Source: an uncultured Acetatifactor sp. (lineage in GTDB: Bacteria; Bacillota; Clostridia; Lachnospirales; Lachnospiraceae). Taken from it: DNA of 64,000 bases. Below are positions 54,376 through 62,989 of the stretch, piece after piece. Each line of letters starts with the position of its first letter. The stretch's first letter is position 1. Under the pieces are notes generated by a model. The model searched no databases and was not told the origin of the DNA. It was given only the letters and a program-made list of their open reading frames with translations. The stretch is from positions 24,956 through 88,955 of the forward strand of contig CAJTSE010000015.1 of assembly GCA_910578815.1 (NCBI GenBank), written 5' to 3'. Position numbers and translations under genes: made by a program.

Positions 54376-54615
54376 ATGGGACCGTTAAGAATTATTTTGA
54401 CAGTTATTTTTATATTGGTTTGTTTGTCATTGGTGGTGTTGGTGCTGATGCAGGAGGGCAAGTCCGCAGGACTGGGCTCGATCAGCGGAGCGGCAGAAAC
54501 CTATTGGGGCAAGAATAAGGGGCGTTCCATGGAGGGACGGCTGGTTCGGTTTACCAAGATTCTTGCCGTATTATTTATGGTGCTTGCGGTCATACTGAAC
54601 TTAAATGTATTTTAA
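54376..54615 (+). CDS. secG: Protein translocase subunit SecG
   Basis: SecG is the small auxiliary subunit of the SecYEG channel. The ATG at 54376 with AGGAGG 5 nt upstream gives 79 aa with two membrane helices (~4-24 and ~56-76) and the conserved loop segment LMQEGKSAGLGSISGAAETYWGKN seen in part as LMQEGKSAGLGSISG. Position before rnr, smpB and ssrA is the common Firmicutes order. A terminator follows the stop. Confidence 0.94.
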   Translation: MGPLRIILTVIFILVCLSLVVLVLMQEGKSAGLGSISGAAETYWGKNKGRSMEGRLVRFTKILAVLFMVLAVILNLNVF

Positions 54616-54631
54616 GCGCAGGTCGTACGAG

Positions 54632-54664
54632 ACACTTCTGTGACAAACACAGGAGTGTTTTTTA
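54632..54664 (+). terminator. Intrinsic terminator after secG
   Basis: ACACTTCTGTG pairs with CACAGGAGTGT (one G-U pair) around a 5-nt loop, followed by a T-run ending near 54663. It separates secG from rnr. The remaining 170 nt before rnr hold no clear promoter; a TTGACA at 54715 has no -10 at proper distance. Confidence 0.85.
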
Positions 54665-54834
54665 GTATGACGGGCATGTCGTTATTGTGCAGGATCGCAT
54701 ATGGAGGTTTGCTGTTGACACGGCATGCGGCCGCGCGGCGAGTAGGGAGAAGGTATTCTTTGCTCGATTGTAAACGGGTAATAAGATAGTCAGTAAGCTG
54801 ACAGGTGCTCCATGAGTGAGCAGGTGAAAAGCAT

Positions 54835-57123
54835 ATGAACAGCGATAATCAAGCAAAAGAAAGACGGAAAAAAATAATATGTGATCTGGTGGAGGATCCC
54901 ATCTATGTTCCCATGAAGGAGAAGGAACTGGCGATGCTTCTGCAGGTATCCAGGGAGGAACGAGACGAGCTCCATGAGATTTTGCGGGAGCTTCTGGCCG
55001 AAGGAAGATTGATGCTTTCGATCAAGGGAAAGTATCTGAAATCCAACGGCAGGGTGCTGACGGGAACCTTTATCGGCAATACAAATGGATTTGGCTTTGT
55101 AGAGATCGAGGGCCGGGAAGAGGATTTATTTATCCCGGAGGACAAGACGGGGGGAGCTTTTCACAAGGATACCGTGGAGGTGGCCCTTCTTCCGGAAAAA
55201 TCCGGGAAAAGACAGGAAGCGCAAGTGCTTAAGGTAATCGCACGGGGCATGACGCAGGCGGTGGGAACTTATGAACGAACCAGGGACAATTACGGATTTG
55301 TCATTCCTGATAATTCCAGGCTGGCACAGGATATTTTCATTCCCAAGGAACATTCCAAAGGGGCTGTGAGCGGACATAAGGTAGTGGTTGAAATCACGGA
55401 TTACGGTACCAACAGGCGCAGCCCGGAGGGGAAAGTAATGGAAATTCTGGGGCATGTAAATGATCCGGGAGTGGACATTATGTCTATTGTCAGAGGCTTT
55501 GAACTGCCGGTAGAATTTCCAGAGAAGGCTTTGAATCAGGCGGAGCGGGTACAGACGGAGGTTTCGGAGGCGGACAGAGCAGGCAGGCGGGATCTGCGGG
55601 ATTTGCTTATGGTTACTATAGACGGCGAGGATGCCAAGGACCTGGATGATGCGGTAAGCGTCTCCTTTGACGGGGAATATTATCATCTGGGGGTGCATAT
55701 CGCAGATGTGGCAAACTACGTTCAGGAGAATTCCGCGTTGGACAGAGAAGCAAGAAAGCGCGGCACCAGCGTTTATCTGGTGGACAGGGTAATCCCCATG
55801 CTGCCTCATGCACTTTCCAACGGCATCTGTTCTCTGAATCAGGGAGTGGACCGCCTGACCTTAAGCTGCCTCATGACGGTGGATGGTAAGGGCGAGATTG
55901 TGGACCATGAGATCTGTGAGTCTGTCATCAATGTGGACAGACGGATGTCATATGCTGTGGTAAAAGAACTGCTCAGCGTGGAGGAAACCGTTAAGCTCGA
56001 AAACACCTCGCCAAACGGTTTCATGCTCCACGCGGAAGAACGCGAGGACGGCGTTCTTCATTGCGTTTCGGAAAACGCTGGGCTTGAAGCCGATGATACC
56101 CTGCTGCGGGAGTATAAAGATTTCCTGCCCATGTTTCGGGAGATGGAAAAGCTGGCAGCCCTGCTTCGGGAAAAGAGAAGGGCAAGAGGTTCCGTGGATT
56201 TTGATTTTCCGGAGTGCAAAATAATTTTGGACAAAGAGGGGCATCCCACGGACATTTATCCGTATGAGAGAAATACAGCTACGAACATTATTGAAGACTT
56301 TATGTTGGCAGCTAACGAGACGGTGGCCCAGCACTTTTATTGGATGGAATTGCCCTTTTTGTATCGTGTCCATGATGTTCCTGACCCGGAGAGGCTTCAA
56401 AGGTTGTCGGAATTTATTCATAATTTCGGTTATTACATGAAGGGAGTGGGACGCGCAGGATCAAAGACCGGCGGGGAGGAAGTCCATCCTAAGGAGTTTC
56501 AGAAGTTGTTGGCTGCTGTGGCGGGAACGCCGGAAGAGGCTTTAGTCAGTCGTATGGCTCTGCGCAGTATGAAGCAGGCGAAATACAGCGTGGAATGTAC
56601 GGGACATTTTGGTTTGGCCAGTCCGTACTACTGCCATTTTACATCTCCCATCAGGAGGTACCCGGATCTGCAGATACACCGGATTATCAAGGAACAGCTG
56701 CGAGGCAGGCTGGGAGAAGAGAGAGTTGCACATTACCGGGGAATCCTGCCGGAGGTGGCAAAGCATTCCTCGGAGACCGAGCGCCGTGCGGACGAGGCGG
56801 AGCGGGAAACGGATAAGCTGAAGAAAGTAGAATACATGGAGGACCGTATTGGAGAGAGCTTTGACGGTGTTATCAGCGGCGTAACAAGCTGGGGGATTTA
56901 CGTGGAGCTGCCTGATACGGTGGAGGGTCTGATACATGTATCCAAGCTGTCCGGGGATTATTTCTGCTATCATGAGGAAAGTTGTGAGATGGTGGGAGAA
57001 CGGACAGGGCGTTGCTTTAAGCTGGGGATGCCGGTCCGGATTACGGTGGATAGTTGTGACAGGTTTAACAAAACCATCGACTTTTCATTGGATGACGGAA
57101 AAGGGGAAGCGGGACGCGAATGA
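54835..57123 (+). CDS. rnr: Ribonuclease R
   Basis: RNase R is a processive 3'-5' exoribonuclease that degrades structured RNA and acts with tmRNA in clearing faulty messages. The 762-aa protein has an N-terminal helix-turn-helix region (~1-70), two cold-shock-like domains (~75-230), the RNB catalytic domain with the aspartate cluster DGEDAKDLDDAVSV (~262) and a C-terminal S1 domain (DGVISGVTSWGIYVELPDTV, ~675). All catalytic aspartates are present. AGGTGAAAAG precedes the ATG. Confidence 0.97.
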   Translation: MNSDNQAKERRKKIICDLVEDPIYVPMKEKELAMLLQVSREERDELHEILRELLAEGRLMLSIKGKYLKSNGRVLTGTFIGNTNGFGFVEIEGREEDLFIPEDKTGGAFHKDTVEVALLPEKSGKRQEAQVLKVIARGMTQAVGTYERTRDNYGFVIPDNSRLAQDIFIPKEHSKGAVSGHKVVVEITDYGTNRRSPEGKVMEILGHVNDPGVDIMSIVRGFELPVEFPEKALNQAERVQTEVSEADRAGRRDLRDLLMVTIDGEDAKDLDDAVSVSFDGEYYHLGVHIADVANYVQENSALDREARKRGTSVYLVDRVIPMLPHALSNGICSLNQGVDRLTLSCLMTVDGKGEIVDHEICESVINVDRRMSYAVVKELLSVEETVKLENTSPNGFMLHAEEREDGVLHCVSENAGLEADDTLLREYKDFLPMFREMEKLAALLREKRRARGSVDFDFPECKIILDKEGHPTDIYPYERNTATNIIEDFMLAANETVAQHFYWMELPFLYRVHDVPDPERLQRLSEFIHNFGYYMKGVGRAGSKTGGEEVHPKEFQKLLAAVAGTPEEALVSRMALRSMKQAKYSVECTGHFGLASPYYCHFTSPIRRYPDLQIHRIIKEQLRGRLGEERVAHYRGILPEVAKHSSETERRADEAERETDKLKKVEYMEDRIGESFDGVISGVTSWGIYVELPDTVEGLIHVSKLSGDYFCYHEESCEMVGERTGRCFKLGMPVRITVDSCDRFNKTIDFSLDDGKGEAGRE

Positions 57124-57189
57124 ATCAAATCGGGAAATGAAGGAACTTTAATGAAAAAACAAGTGAAGAAAACAGGAGGTGAGGCGTGA

Positions 57190-57660
57190 ATGGCGAAGCA
57201 AAAAGAAGAGCGTAAGCTGGTGGCAAATAACAAAAAAGCCTATCATGATTACTTTATAGATGAAACCTATGAGGCCGGTGTTGTGCTCCATGGCACGGAG
57301 GTTAAGTCCCTGCGAATGGGCAAGTGCAGTATCAAGGAATCTTTTATTCGAATTGAGAACGGTGAGGTATTCGTTTACGGTATGCACGTAAGTCCCTATG
57401 AGAAAGGCAATCTGTTTAATAAGGATCCCCTGCGGGTGAAGAAGCTGTTGCTGCATAAGAATGAGATCAATAAGCTGGCAGGGCGGGTGGCGGAAAAAGG
57501 GTATACTTTGGTGCCGCTTCAGGTATACTTTAAGGAAGGAAAGGTAAAGGTGGAGATCGGTCTGGCACGAGGGAAGAAGCTTTATGACAAGCGGGAAGAT
57601 ATGGCTAAAAAGGATGCAAAAAGAGAGATTGAGAAAGAATTCAAGAATAGAAACAGATAA
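57190..57660 (+). CDS. smpB: tmRNA-binding protein SmpB
   Basis: SmpB carries tmRNA into stalled ribosomes. The 156-aa protein shows NKKAYHDYFIDETYEAGVVL, GTEVKSLR and YEKGNLFNKDPLRVKKLLLH, all family hallmarks, and ends in the basic tail KREIEKEFKNRNR that inserts in the mRNA channel. AGGAGGTGAGG lies upstream of the ATG. The tmRNA gene itself follows within 100 nt. Confidence 0.98.
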   Translation: MAKQKEERKLVANNKKAYHDYFIDETYEAGVVLHGTEVKSLRMGKCSIKESFIRIENGEVFVYGMHVSPYEKGNLFNKDPLRVKKLLLHKNEINKLAGRVAEKGYTLVPLQVYFKEGKVKVEIGLARGKKLYDKREDMAKKDAKREIEKEFKNRNR

Positions 57661-57707
57661 AAATTCATATACGGTTACGTAAATTGGTTTAACTGCCGAT
57701 AAATTCA

Positions 57708-57736
57708 TTGACAGAGTACAGACGATTCGATATACT
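57708..57736 (+). promoter_or_regulatory. Promoter of ssrA
   Basis: TTGACA (57708-57713) and TATACT (57731-57736) are separated by 17 nt. Transcription would begin near 57743, about 11 nt before the mature tmRNA 5' end. Confidence 0.85.
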
Positions 57737-57753
57737 ATATCGAACAGGAATCA

Positions 57754-58153
57754 GGGGTAGTAAAGGTTTCGACAGGGGTCTTGCAGCTGGAGAAGCTATC
57801 CGTTGCGACACGTTAATCGCATTGTGGACTTTGTCCGCAAAATTAAACTAAACGCTGAAGATAATACTCAGTTAGCACTTGCAGCCTAACCGCTGCAGGT
57901 GACGCCGCCTTAGGCGGCTCGTCCGCTCCGGGGCACTCACACTCCGGAATCCGGGCGTCGACTATGTGAGAAACGACGCGCGGTAAGCTTTGCCCGCGTG
58001 GGCGTATCATGAAGCTACCTTAAGTGGCAGATTGTTCGTTTTCTGCTGTATTAGGGGAACAGTGTGAAGCAAGTTCACATGCAAAAACGAACTATGATAG
58101 TAGAAGGACAGGGAATGGACTTTTGGACAGGGGTTCGACTCCCCTCTACTCCA
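57754..58153 (+). ncRNA. ssrA: Transfer-messenger RNA (tmRNA)
   Basis: tmRNA rescues stalled ribosomes and tags the stalled peptide for degradation. The 5' GGGGTAG (57754-57760) pairs with CTACTCC (58146-58152) as the acceptor stem, with A at 58153 as discriminator; CCA is not encoded beyond it. The T-arm is AGGGG-TTCGACT-CCCCT. The tag frame runs from GCT at 57854 to TAA at 57887-57889 and reads AEDNTQLALAA, ending in the usual LAA. The segment before the tag, AACTAAAC, matches known resume sites. It follows smpB. Confidence 0.96.
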
Positions 58154-58269
58154 TTATTTGACCGACTGGGAAGAGTCGAACCCCTTGGGTTCTGACTCCC
58201 CTCTACTCCATTATTTGACCGACTGGGAAGAGTCGAACCCCTTGGGTTCTGACTCCCCTCTACTCCATT
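58137..58269 (+). repeat. Tandem 57-bp repeats derived from the tmRNA 3' end
   Basis: The sequence starting GACTCCCCTCTACTCCATT at 58137 (the last 17 nt of tmRNA plus flank) recurs at 58194 and, truncated, at 58251: a period of exactly 57 bp, 2.3 copies. Each unit also contains GAGTCGAACCCC, the reverse complement of the T-arm GGGGTTCGACTC, followed by a degenerate forward T-arm. The array lies between the tmRNA end and its terminator. Confidence 0.92.
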
Positions 58270-58294
58270 TACTTTATTTACTCCACTATGTAAC

Positions 58295-58338
58295 AGAGCG
58301 GCAGATGAAATCCCCCAGGGGTAGGCCGCTCTTTTTTT
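58295..58338 (+). terminator. Intrinsic terminator of ssrA
   Basis: AGAGCGGC (58295-58302) pairs with GCCGCTCT (58325-58332), with an inner CCCC/GGGG stem, followed by a T7 run ending at 58338. Confidence 0.9.
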
Positions 58339-58389
58339 GATTAAAGTGCGGAGAAGATTTAAAAAGGACACGCAGGAGGTTTTAAAAGT

Positions 58390-58965
58390 ATGGCAGATAA
58401 CAGAAATTTGTCCGTGGGCGGCTATCGGTTTTACACGGAAAAGGACGCACAGCTTGCAGCAGAAGAGTTAAAGAAAATTGAATATCTGGAGGCGCGTATT
58501 GATTATTCCCGGCCAGACGGTATTCTAACGGTTTTAGAGAAGACGATTCATGAAAGAATATTTAAAACACCGGTAGGGATGCAGTATTTAAAAAAGCTGC
58601 GGGATTATCTGCTGGAACGGCCGGAAATTGATTCCAATAGAATTCCGGAGATTCCGCTGTATCATAGCTTCAGCGGAGAGATCAGGGAAAGAAGCAATCC
58701 GGCTAAAAACAGGATTAAGGCGAATGACGGCGGGAAGGACGGATTCAAGATTTCCGTTATATTGAATGTGCTGTTGATTCTGGCAGTTGCTGCCATGTTT
58801 ACGATTACCATAAGAAGTGACAATCCTAATGTACTCAACTATGAAAGAGTTATTACAGACAGGTATGCGCAGTGGGAGCAGGAACTGACGGAAAGGGAAA
58901 ACGCGGTCCGTGAGAAGGAGAAAGAATTGAAGCTGAATGGGAATGAAGCGCTTTTCACAGAATAG
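58390..58965 (+). CDS. Single-helix membrane protein of unknown function
   Basis: A 191-aa protein with a soluble N-terminal part of ~115 residues (VGGYRFYTEKDAQLAAEELK suggests a small helical domain), one membrane helix (~122-140) and a C-terminal charged helix (~155-185) likely to form a short coiled coil. No known family is recognised. CAGGAGG precedes the ATG. It lies between the ssrA terminator and a two-component operon and may share a transcript with the latter. Confidence 0.75.
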   Translation: MADNRNLSVGGYRFYTEKDAQLAAEELKKIEYLEARIDYSRPDGILTVLEKTIHERIFKTPVGMQYLKKLRDYLLERPEIDSNRIPEIPLYHSFSGEIRERSNPAKNRIKANDGGKDGFKISVILNVLLILAVAAMFTITIRSDNPNVLNYERVITDRYAQWEQELTERENAVREKEKELKLNGNEALFTE

Positions 58966-59016
58966 ACATAAACATATTTTATAATGATGTGTAGAAAAGG
59001 CGACACGGAGGTTATC

Positions 59017-59694
59017 ATGGACAGGTTGAAGATACTTGTGGTGGATGACGAGAGCAGGATGCGCAAGCTGGTAAGGGACTTTCTGGTCAAGGCCGGGTAT
59101 GATGTGCTGGAGGCCGGGGATGGGGAAGAGGCGTTGGACATATTTTTTCACCAGAAGGATATTGCACTGGTGGTGTTGGATGTAATGATGCCGAAAATGG
59201 ACGGCTGGCAGGTGTGCCGTGAGCTGCGGGCATATTCAAAAGTGCCCGTCATCATGCTGACTGCCAGGGGAGACGAGCAGGATGAGCTTCAGGGCTTTAA
59301 GCTTGGGGTGGATGAGTATATTTCAAAACCGTTCAGTCCTAAAATCCTTGTGGCCAGAATTGAAGCGATTCTGCGCAGGACAAGCCGGGCATCGGAGGAA
59401 GATGTCTTAAGCTGCGGCGGAATTGAGATTGATAAGATGGCACATTGTGTGAGGATAGACGGGAAGGAGATTGAATTAAGCTTTAAGGAATTTGAGCTTC
59501 TGACCTATTTTGTGGAAAACAGGGGGGTTGCGCTGCCCAGGGAAAAGATATTGAATCATGTGTGGAACTATGATTATTTTGGAGATGCCCGCACGATTGA
59601 CACCCACGTGAAAAAGCTGCGCAGTAAAATGGGCGAGAAGGGTGACATGATTAAAACAATCTGGGGCATGGGCTACAAACTGGAAGAGGGCTAG
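59017..59694 (+). CDS. Response regulator, OmpR/PhoB family
   Basis: A 225-aa DNA-binding response regulator. The receiver domain has D10-D11, phospho-acceptor D55 in VVLDVMMPKMDGW, and K104-region FSKP-like ISKPFSP. The winged-helix output domain (~130-225) ends in DTHVKKLRSKMG and KTIWGMGYKLEEG, the typical OmpR-type finish. The ATG at 59017 follows CGGAGG. The last codons lie in the first copy of a 52-bp tandem repeat that separates it from its kinase gene. Confidence 0.95.
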   Translation: MDRLKILVVDDESRMRKLVRDFLVKAGYDVLEAGDGEEALDIFFHQKDIALVVLDVMMPKMDGWQVCRELRAYSKVPVIMLTARGDEQDELQGFKLGVDEYISKPFSPKILVARIEAILRRTSRASEEDVLSCGGIEIDKMAHCVRIDGKEIELSFKEFELLTYFVENRGVALPREKILNHVWNYDYFGDARTIDTHVKKLRSKMGEKGDMIKTIWGMGYKLEEG

Positions 59695-59797
59695 AAACGT
59701 CAGGCCCATGCCCCATGGTATGGGCTACAAACTGGAAGAGGGCTAGAAACGTCAGGCCCATGCCCCATGGTATGGGCTACAAACTGGAAGAGGGCTA
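59668..59797 (+). repeat. 52-bp tandem repeat at the regulator-kinase junction
   Basis: ATGGGCTACAAACTGGAAGA begins copies at 59668, 59720 and 59772 (period exactly 52 bp, 2.5 copies). The first copy encodes the end of the response regulator; the last ends directly at the kinase ATG (59798) and supplies its AGAGGG ribosome binding site. Each unit contains GCCCAT and ATGGGC arms able to form a hairpin. Confidence 0.95.
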
Positions 59798-61273
59798 ATG
59801 AAGCATTCAATCAGACGGCAATTTGCATTAATTTTTATGGGAGTGATGATGGGGACAGTTCTGCTGTGCCAGATTGTCAATAATATGTTTCTGGAAAGGT
59901 ATTACATCAGGAGCAAGACCAAAGTGATCTATGAGGCATACGAGAGCATCCGACAGGCGGCCGGCAGTGATACCTACAGCTCGGAAAAGTTTAGAAGAGA
60001 ATTGGATGATGTCTGCAGCGTGGCCAATATTACGGTTTTGGTGATTGACGCCAATTCGCAGATACGTTATGAATCTGTCAACGGAGGAAGCGAACTGGAT
60101 GCTTTGCTGCTGGGCTATATATTTGGTTTTGATACAAATCCCGTTAAAATATTGGAAGAAGGAGAGGATTATGTAATTCAGAGGATGACTTCCGGAGAAG
60201 ACGAATTCCTTATAATGTATGGAAGACTGAATACGGGAATTTCTTTTATCATGCGAACGCCGGTGGAGAGCATTCGGGAGAGCGCGGATATTGCAAATCG
60301 CTTTTTTGCCTATGTGGGTTTGGGCGGAATGCTGGCGGGCGGAATTATTATCTGGTTTGTTTCCGGCAGGATAACAAAGCCCATCAAGAAGTTGAACAGC
60401 ATTTCGGAACAGATGGTGCATCTTAACTTTGAGGCAAAATACCAGGGTGATGAAAAGAATGAGATTGGCACGCTGGGAGCAAATATAAACAAATTGTCAA
60501 GTTCTCTGGAACGTTCCATATCCGGTTTAAAGACTGCCAATAATGAGCTGCAGAAGGATATTGAAAAAAAGGAAGAAATCGACCAGATGCGCAGGGAGTT
60601 TCTGGCCAATGTGTCTCATGAGCTGAAAACGCCCATTGCGTTGATTCAGGGGTATGCGGAGGGCCTTGCGGAAAGTGTTAATGAGGATTCGGAGAGCCGA
60701 AGCTTTTATTGTGAGGTTATTATGGATGAGGCGGCCAAGATGAACCTTATGGTGCAAAAGCTGCTGACATTAAACCAGCTGGAATTTGGCAATGACGTGG
60801 TGGCGATGGAACGCTTTGACATTGCGGCGTTGGTTCGGAACGTCATCCAGTCGGCGGAGATCCTGACAAAGCAGAACGGAATCAAGGTGCAAATGAAGGA
60901 GTATCCGCCAACCTGGGTCTGGGGGGATGAATTCAAGGTTGAAGAGGTGTTTACAAATTATTTTTCCAATGCGGTTAATCATTGCAGTGGCGAAAAAAAC
61001 ATTGTCGTAACGCTGGAAAGTAAGGATGAACTGGTACGAGTGAACGTGTTTAATACGGGGGCTCCGGTGCCGGAAGAGGCTTTACCGCATTTATGGGAAA
61101 AATTTTACAAGGTAGATAAGGCAAGGACACGTGAGTATGGCGGAAGCGGCGTGGGGCTTTCCATTGTGAAGGCCATTATGGAGGCCATGAACCGGCGGTA
61201 CGGCGTGGAAAACTGTTATAACGGAGTATTGTTCTGGTTTGAATTGGAAGGATGTGAGGAAAATGTGGACTAA
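59798..61273 (+). CDS. Sensor histidine kinase
   Basis: A 491-aa membrane kinase paired with the upstream regulator. Helix 1 (~10-30), an extracellular sensor domain (~35-165), helix 2 (~170-190) and a HAMP region (~190-245) precede the HisKA domain with phospho-acceptor H274 in NVSHELKTPIALIQGYAEGL. The ATPase domain shows the N box FTNYFSNAVNHC, a degenerate G1 region (VNVFNTG), F box LWEKFYKVD and G2 GSGVGLSIV. Signal unknown. Confidence 0.95.
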   Translation: MKHSIRRQFALIFMGVMMGTVLLCQIVNNMFLERYYIRSKTKVIYEAYESIRQAAGSDTYSSEKFRRELDDVCSVANITVLVIDANSQIRYESVNGGSELDALLLGYIFGFDTNPVKILEEGEDYVIQRMTSGEDEFLIMYGRLNTGISFIMRTPVESIRESADIANRFFAYVGLGGMLAGGIIIWFVSGRITKPIKKLNSISEQMVHLNFEAKYQGDEKNEIGTLGANINKLSSSLERSISGLKTANNELQKDIEKKEEIDQMRREFLANVSHELKTPIALIQGYAEGLAESVNEDSESRSFYCEVIMDEAAKMNLMVQKLLTLNQLEFGNDVVAMERFDIAALVRNVIQSAEILTKQNGIKVQMKEYPPTWVWGDEFKVEEVFTNYFSNAVNHCSGEKNIVVTLESKDELVRVNVFNTGAPVPEEALPHLWEKFYKVDKARTREYGGSGVGLSIVKAIMEAMNRRYGVENCYNGVLFWFELEGCEENVD

Positions 61274-61349
61274 AAATATTGGGATTCATTGAAACGGAAG
61301 CATGAAATGCTGCCGGCTCACAGCCTGCGCAGCGGAAATAAGAGGAAAT

Positions 61350-62645
61350 ATGAGAAGAGAAAAAGAGAATATAGAACTTACAAAGGTGCTGCTGGTGGGT
61401 GTGGACACGGGAGAGGAATCGGATTTTGAGCACTCCATGGAAGAACTTGCCAGCCTGGCGGAAGCAGCTCATAAGCAGGTAGTCGGTATGATCGTGCAGC
61501 ACATGGAGGCGATAAACAGATCCTTGTATATCGGAACGGGTAAGGCAGCTCAGGTAAAGGATTATGCGGCACAGGCAGGGGCGGAAGAGATTGTTTTTGA
61601 TAATGCCTTGTCTCCTACCCAGATTAGAAATCTGGTAAATGAACTGAAGCTGCCTGTTTTGGACAGAAATAATCTTATTTTGGACATTTTTGCCCTTCGG
61701 GCCAGAACAGGAGAGGCAAAGCTGCAAGTGGAAGCAGCCAGACTGCAGTATATGCTGCCGCGGCTGGTTGGAATGCGTGAAAATTTGAGCCGTCAGGGAG
61801 GAACCGGCGGCGCAATGAGTAATAAAGGTGCAGGTGAGACAAAGCTGGAGCTGGACCGCCGAAAGATAGAACACCGTCTCAGCGAGTTGGATAAAGAACT
61901 GAATGCAATGGCCAAAAGCAGGGAAATCATGCGGAAGAGGCGAATGCAGTCCGGAATACCGCAGGTGGTGCTGGTCGGCTATACCAACGCAGGAAAGTCT
62001 ACGATCCTAAACAGGCTGGTGGAGCGCTATGGTGAACGCAGTGAAAAGACCGTGACGGAAAAGGATATGCTGTTTGCTACGCTGGACACCGCCGTCAGGA
62101 GCATCAGCACCGGTGACAACAGGCCCTTTTTGCTGGCGGATACGGTCGGTTTTATCCACAAGCTCCCTCATGGTTTGGTAAAGGCATTCCGCTCTACTTT
62201 GGAGGAAGTAAAATATGCGGATCTTCTGGTTCAAGTGGTGGATTTTTCCGACGAGCATTACAGACAGCAGATGGAGGTTACGGAGCAGACGCTGAAGGAA
62301 CTGGGAGCCGGTGACATCCCTATGATTGTGGTCTATAACAAAGCGGATAAATGCGGAATGGAAGAGATCCCGCAGAAAAAGGAAGGCCGAATTTATATGG
62401 CAGCAGGGCAGGACTGCGGGTTAGAAGAGCTGATCAGCATAATACAGGATACTCTTTATGCTGACCGGGTGGAGACGGATTTTCTGCTGCCCTTTGAACG
62501 GGGAGATCTGGTATCCTTTCTGATGGAAAACGCTACGGTGCTGAAGCAGGAGTATACGGAGGCTGGCGTGCATTTAAAGGTAAGCTGTCAAAAGCAGGAT
62601 GCGGAAAGATACAGCCTTTACAGGCAGCAAAGCGCAGGCGGCTGA
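61350..62645 (+). CDS. hflX: Ribosome-associated GTPase HflX
   Basis: HflX binds the 50S subunit and can split stalled or hibernating ribosomes. The 431-aa protein has the HflX N-terminal domain with the GTGKAAQVKDYA region, a coiled-coil segment around TGGAMSNKGAGETKLELDRR, then the GTPase domain: G1 GYTNAGKST (~211), G3 DTVGF and G4 NKAD. The ATG at 61350 follows AGAGGA; an open frame from 61302 lacks a site. The C-terminal domain is present. Confidence 0.95.
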   Translation: MRREKENIELTKVLLVGVDTGEESDFEHSMEELASLAEAAHKQVVGMIVQHMEAINRSLYIGTGKAAQVKDYAAQAGAEEIVFDNALSPTQIRNLVNELKLPVLDRNNLILDIFALRARTGEAKLQVEAARLQYMLPRLVGMRENLSRQGGTGGAMSNKGAGETKLELDRRKIEHRLSELDKELNAMAKSREIMRKRRMQSGIPQVVLVGYTNAGKSTILNRLVERYGERSEKTVTEKDMLFATLDTAVRSISTGDNRPFLLADTVGFIHKLPHGLVKAFRSTLEEVKYADLLVQVVDFSDEHYRQQMEVTEQTLKELGAGDIPMIVVYNKADKCGMEEIPQKKEGRIYMAAGQDCGLEELISIIQDTLYADRVETDFLLPFERGDLVSFLMENATVLKQEYTEAGVHLKVSCQKQDAERYSLYRQQSAGG

Positions 62646-62654
62646 ATTCACGTC

Positions 62655-62858
62655 ATTTAGTTTAGTGCAGGTCACGGCCACTCCGGGATGCAGGCACCCT
62701 GCAAGTGCACCGCGATAGGCGTTCCAACGAGCCCCAATACACCGGTCCTGCTCACCAGAGGGGTCGCAGGGCCTTGGATCTCTTTGGAACATCGCTTAAA
62801 AGCACTCGCAAAGCACCTGTATCCCGGAGCGGCCTGAGTGATGTAATCTAAACTAAAT
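62655..62858. other. 204-nt rod-like structured element of unknown type
   Basis: Terminal arms ATTTAGTTTAG (62655-62665) and CTAAACTAAAT (62848-62858) are exact inverted repeats. Moving inward, further arms pair in register: GGCC/GGCC, CTCCGGGATGCAGG with CCTGTATCCCGGAG (one G-U), TGCAAGTGC with GCACTCGCA (one mismatch), GCGAT..GTTCCAA with TTGGAACATCGC, and GGTCCTGC with GCAGGGCC at the tip. No protein frame is credible. It could be a non-coding RNA or a miniature inverted-repeat mobile element. Confidence 0.7.
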
Positions 62859-62916
62859 AACATTGGTGTCTTAATTGAGGAATCGTGCTAAATCGTGCCT
62901 GAGGCTGCAGGGAAGG

Positions 62917-62945
62917 TTGACTGTAGGAAAAAAGTGAGGTATATT
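62917..62945 (+). promoter_or_regulatory. Candidate promoter of the downstream lipoprotein gene
   Basis: TTGACT (62917-62922) and TATATT (62940-62945) lie 17 nt apart, about 45 nt upstream of the start codon. Confidence 0.55.
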
Positions 62946-62989
62946 ATAAGCATACGGATAAAATATGTAAAATTTAAGTGAGGGACAGT

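Noticed and set aside
54715..54759. TTGACA at 54715 as a promoter for rnr
   Set aside because: No -10-like sequence lies 16-19 nt downstream; the first candidate is about 33 nt away.
58137..58269. The tmRNA-like repeats as a CRISPR array or as tRNA genes
   Set aside because: The units are directly adjacent without variable spacers, and none contains a full cloverleaf; only T-arm and acceptor parts are present.
58075..58371. A minus-strand frame with repeated GVEGSQNPRGSTLP segments
   Set aside because: The protein repeats are only the translation of the 57-bp DNA repeats next to tmRNA and run across the tmRNA 3' end.
62655..62858. The structured element as an intrinsic terminator of hflX
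   Set aside because: It is far too long, has no T-run after it, and its terminal arms are A/T-rich rather than GC-rich.
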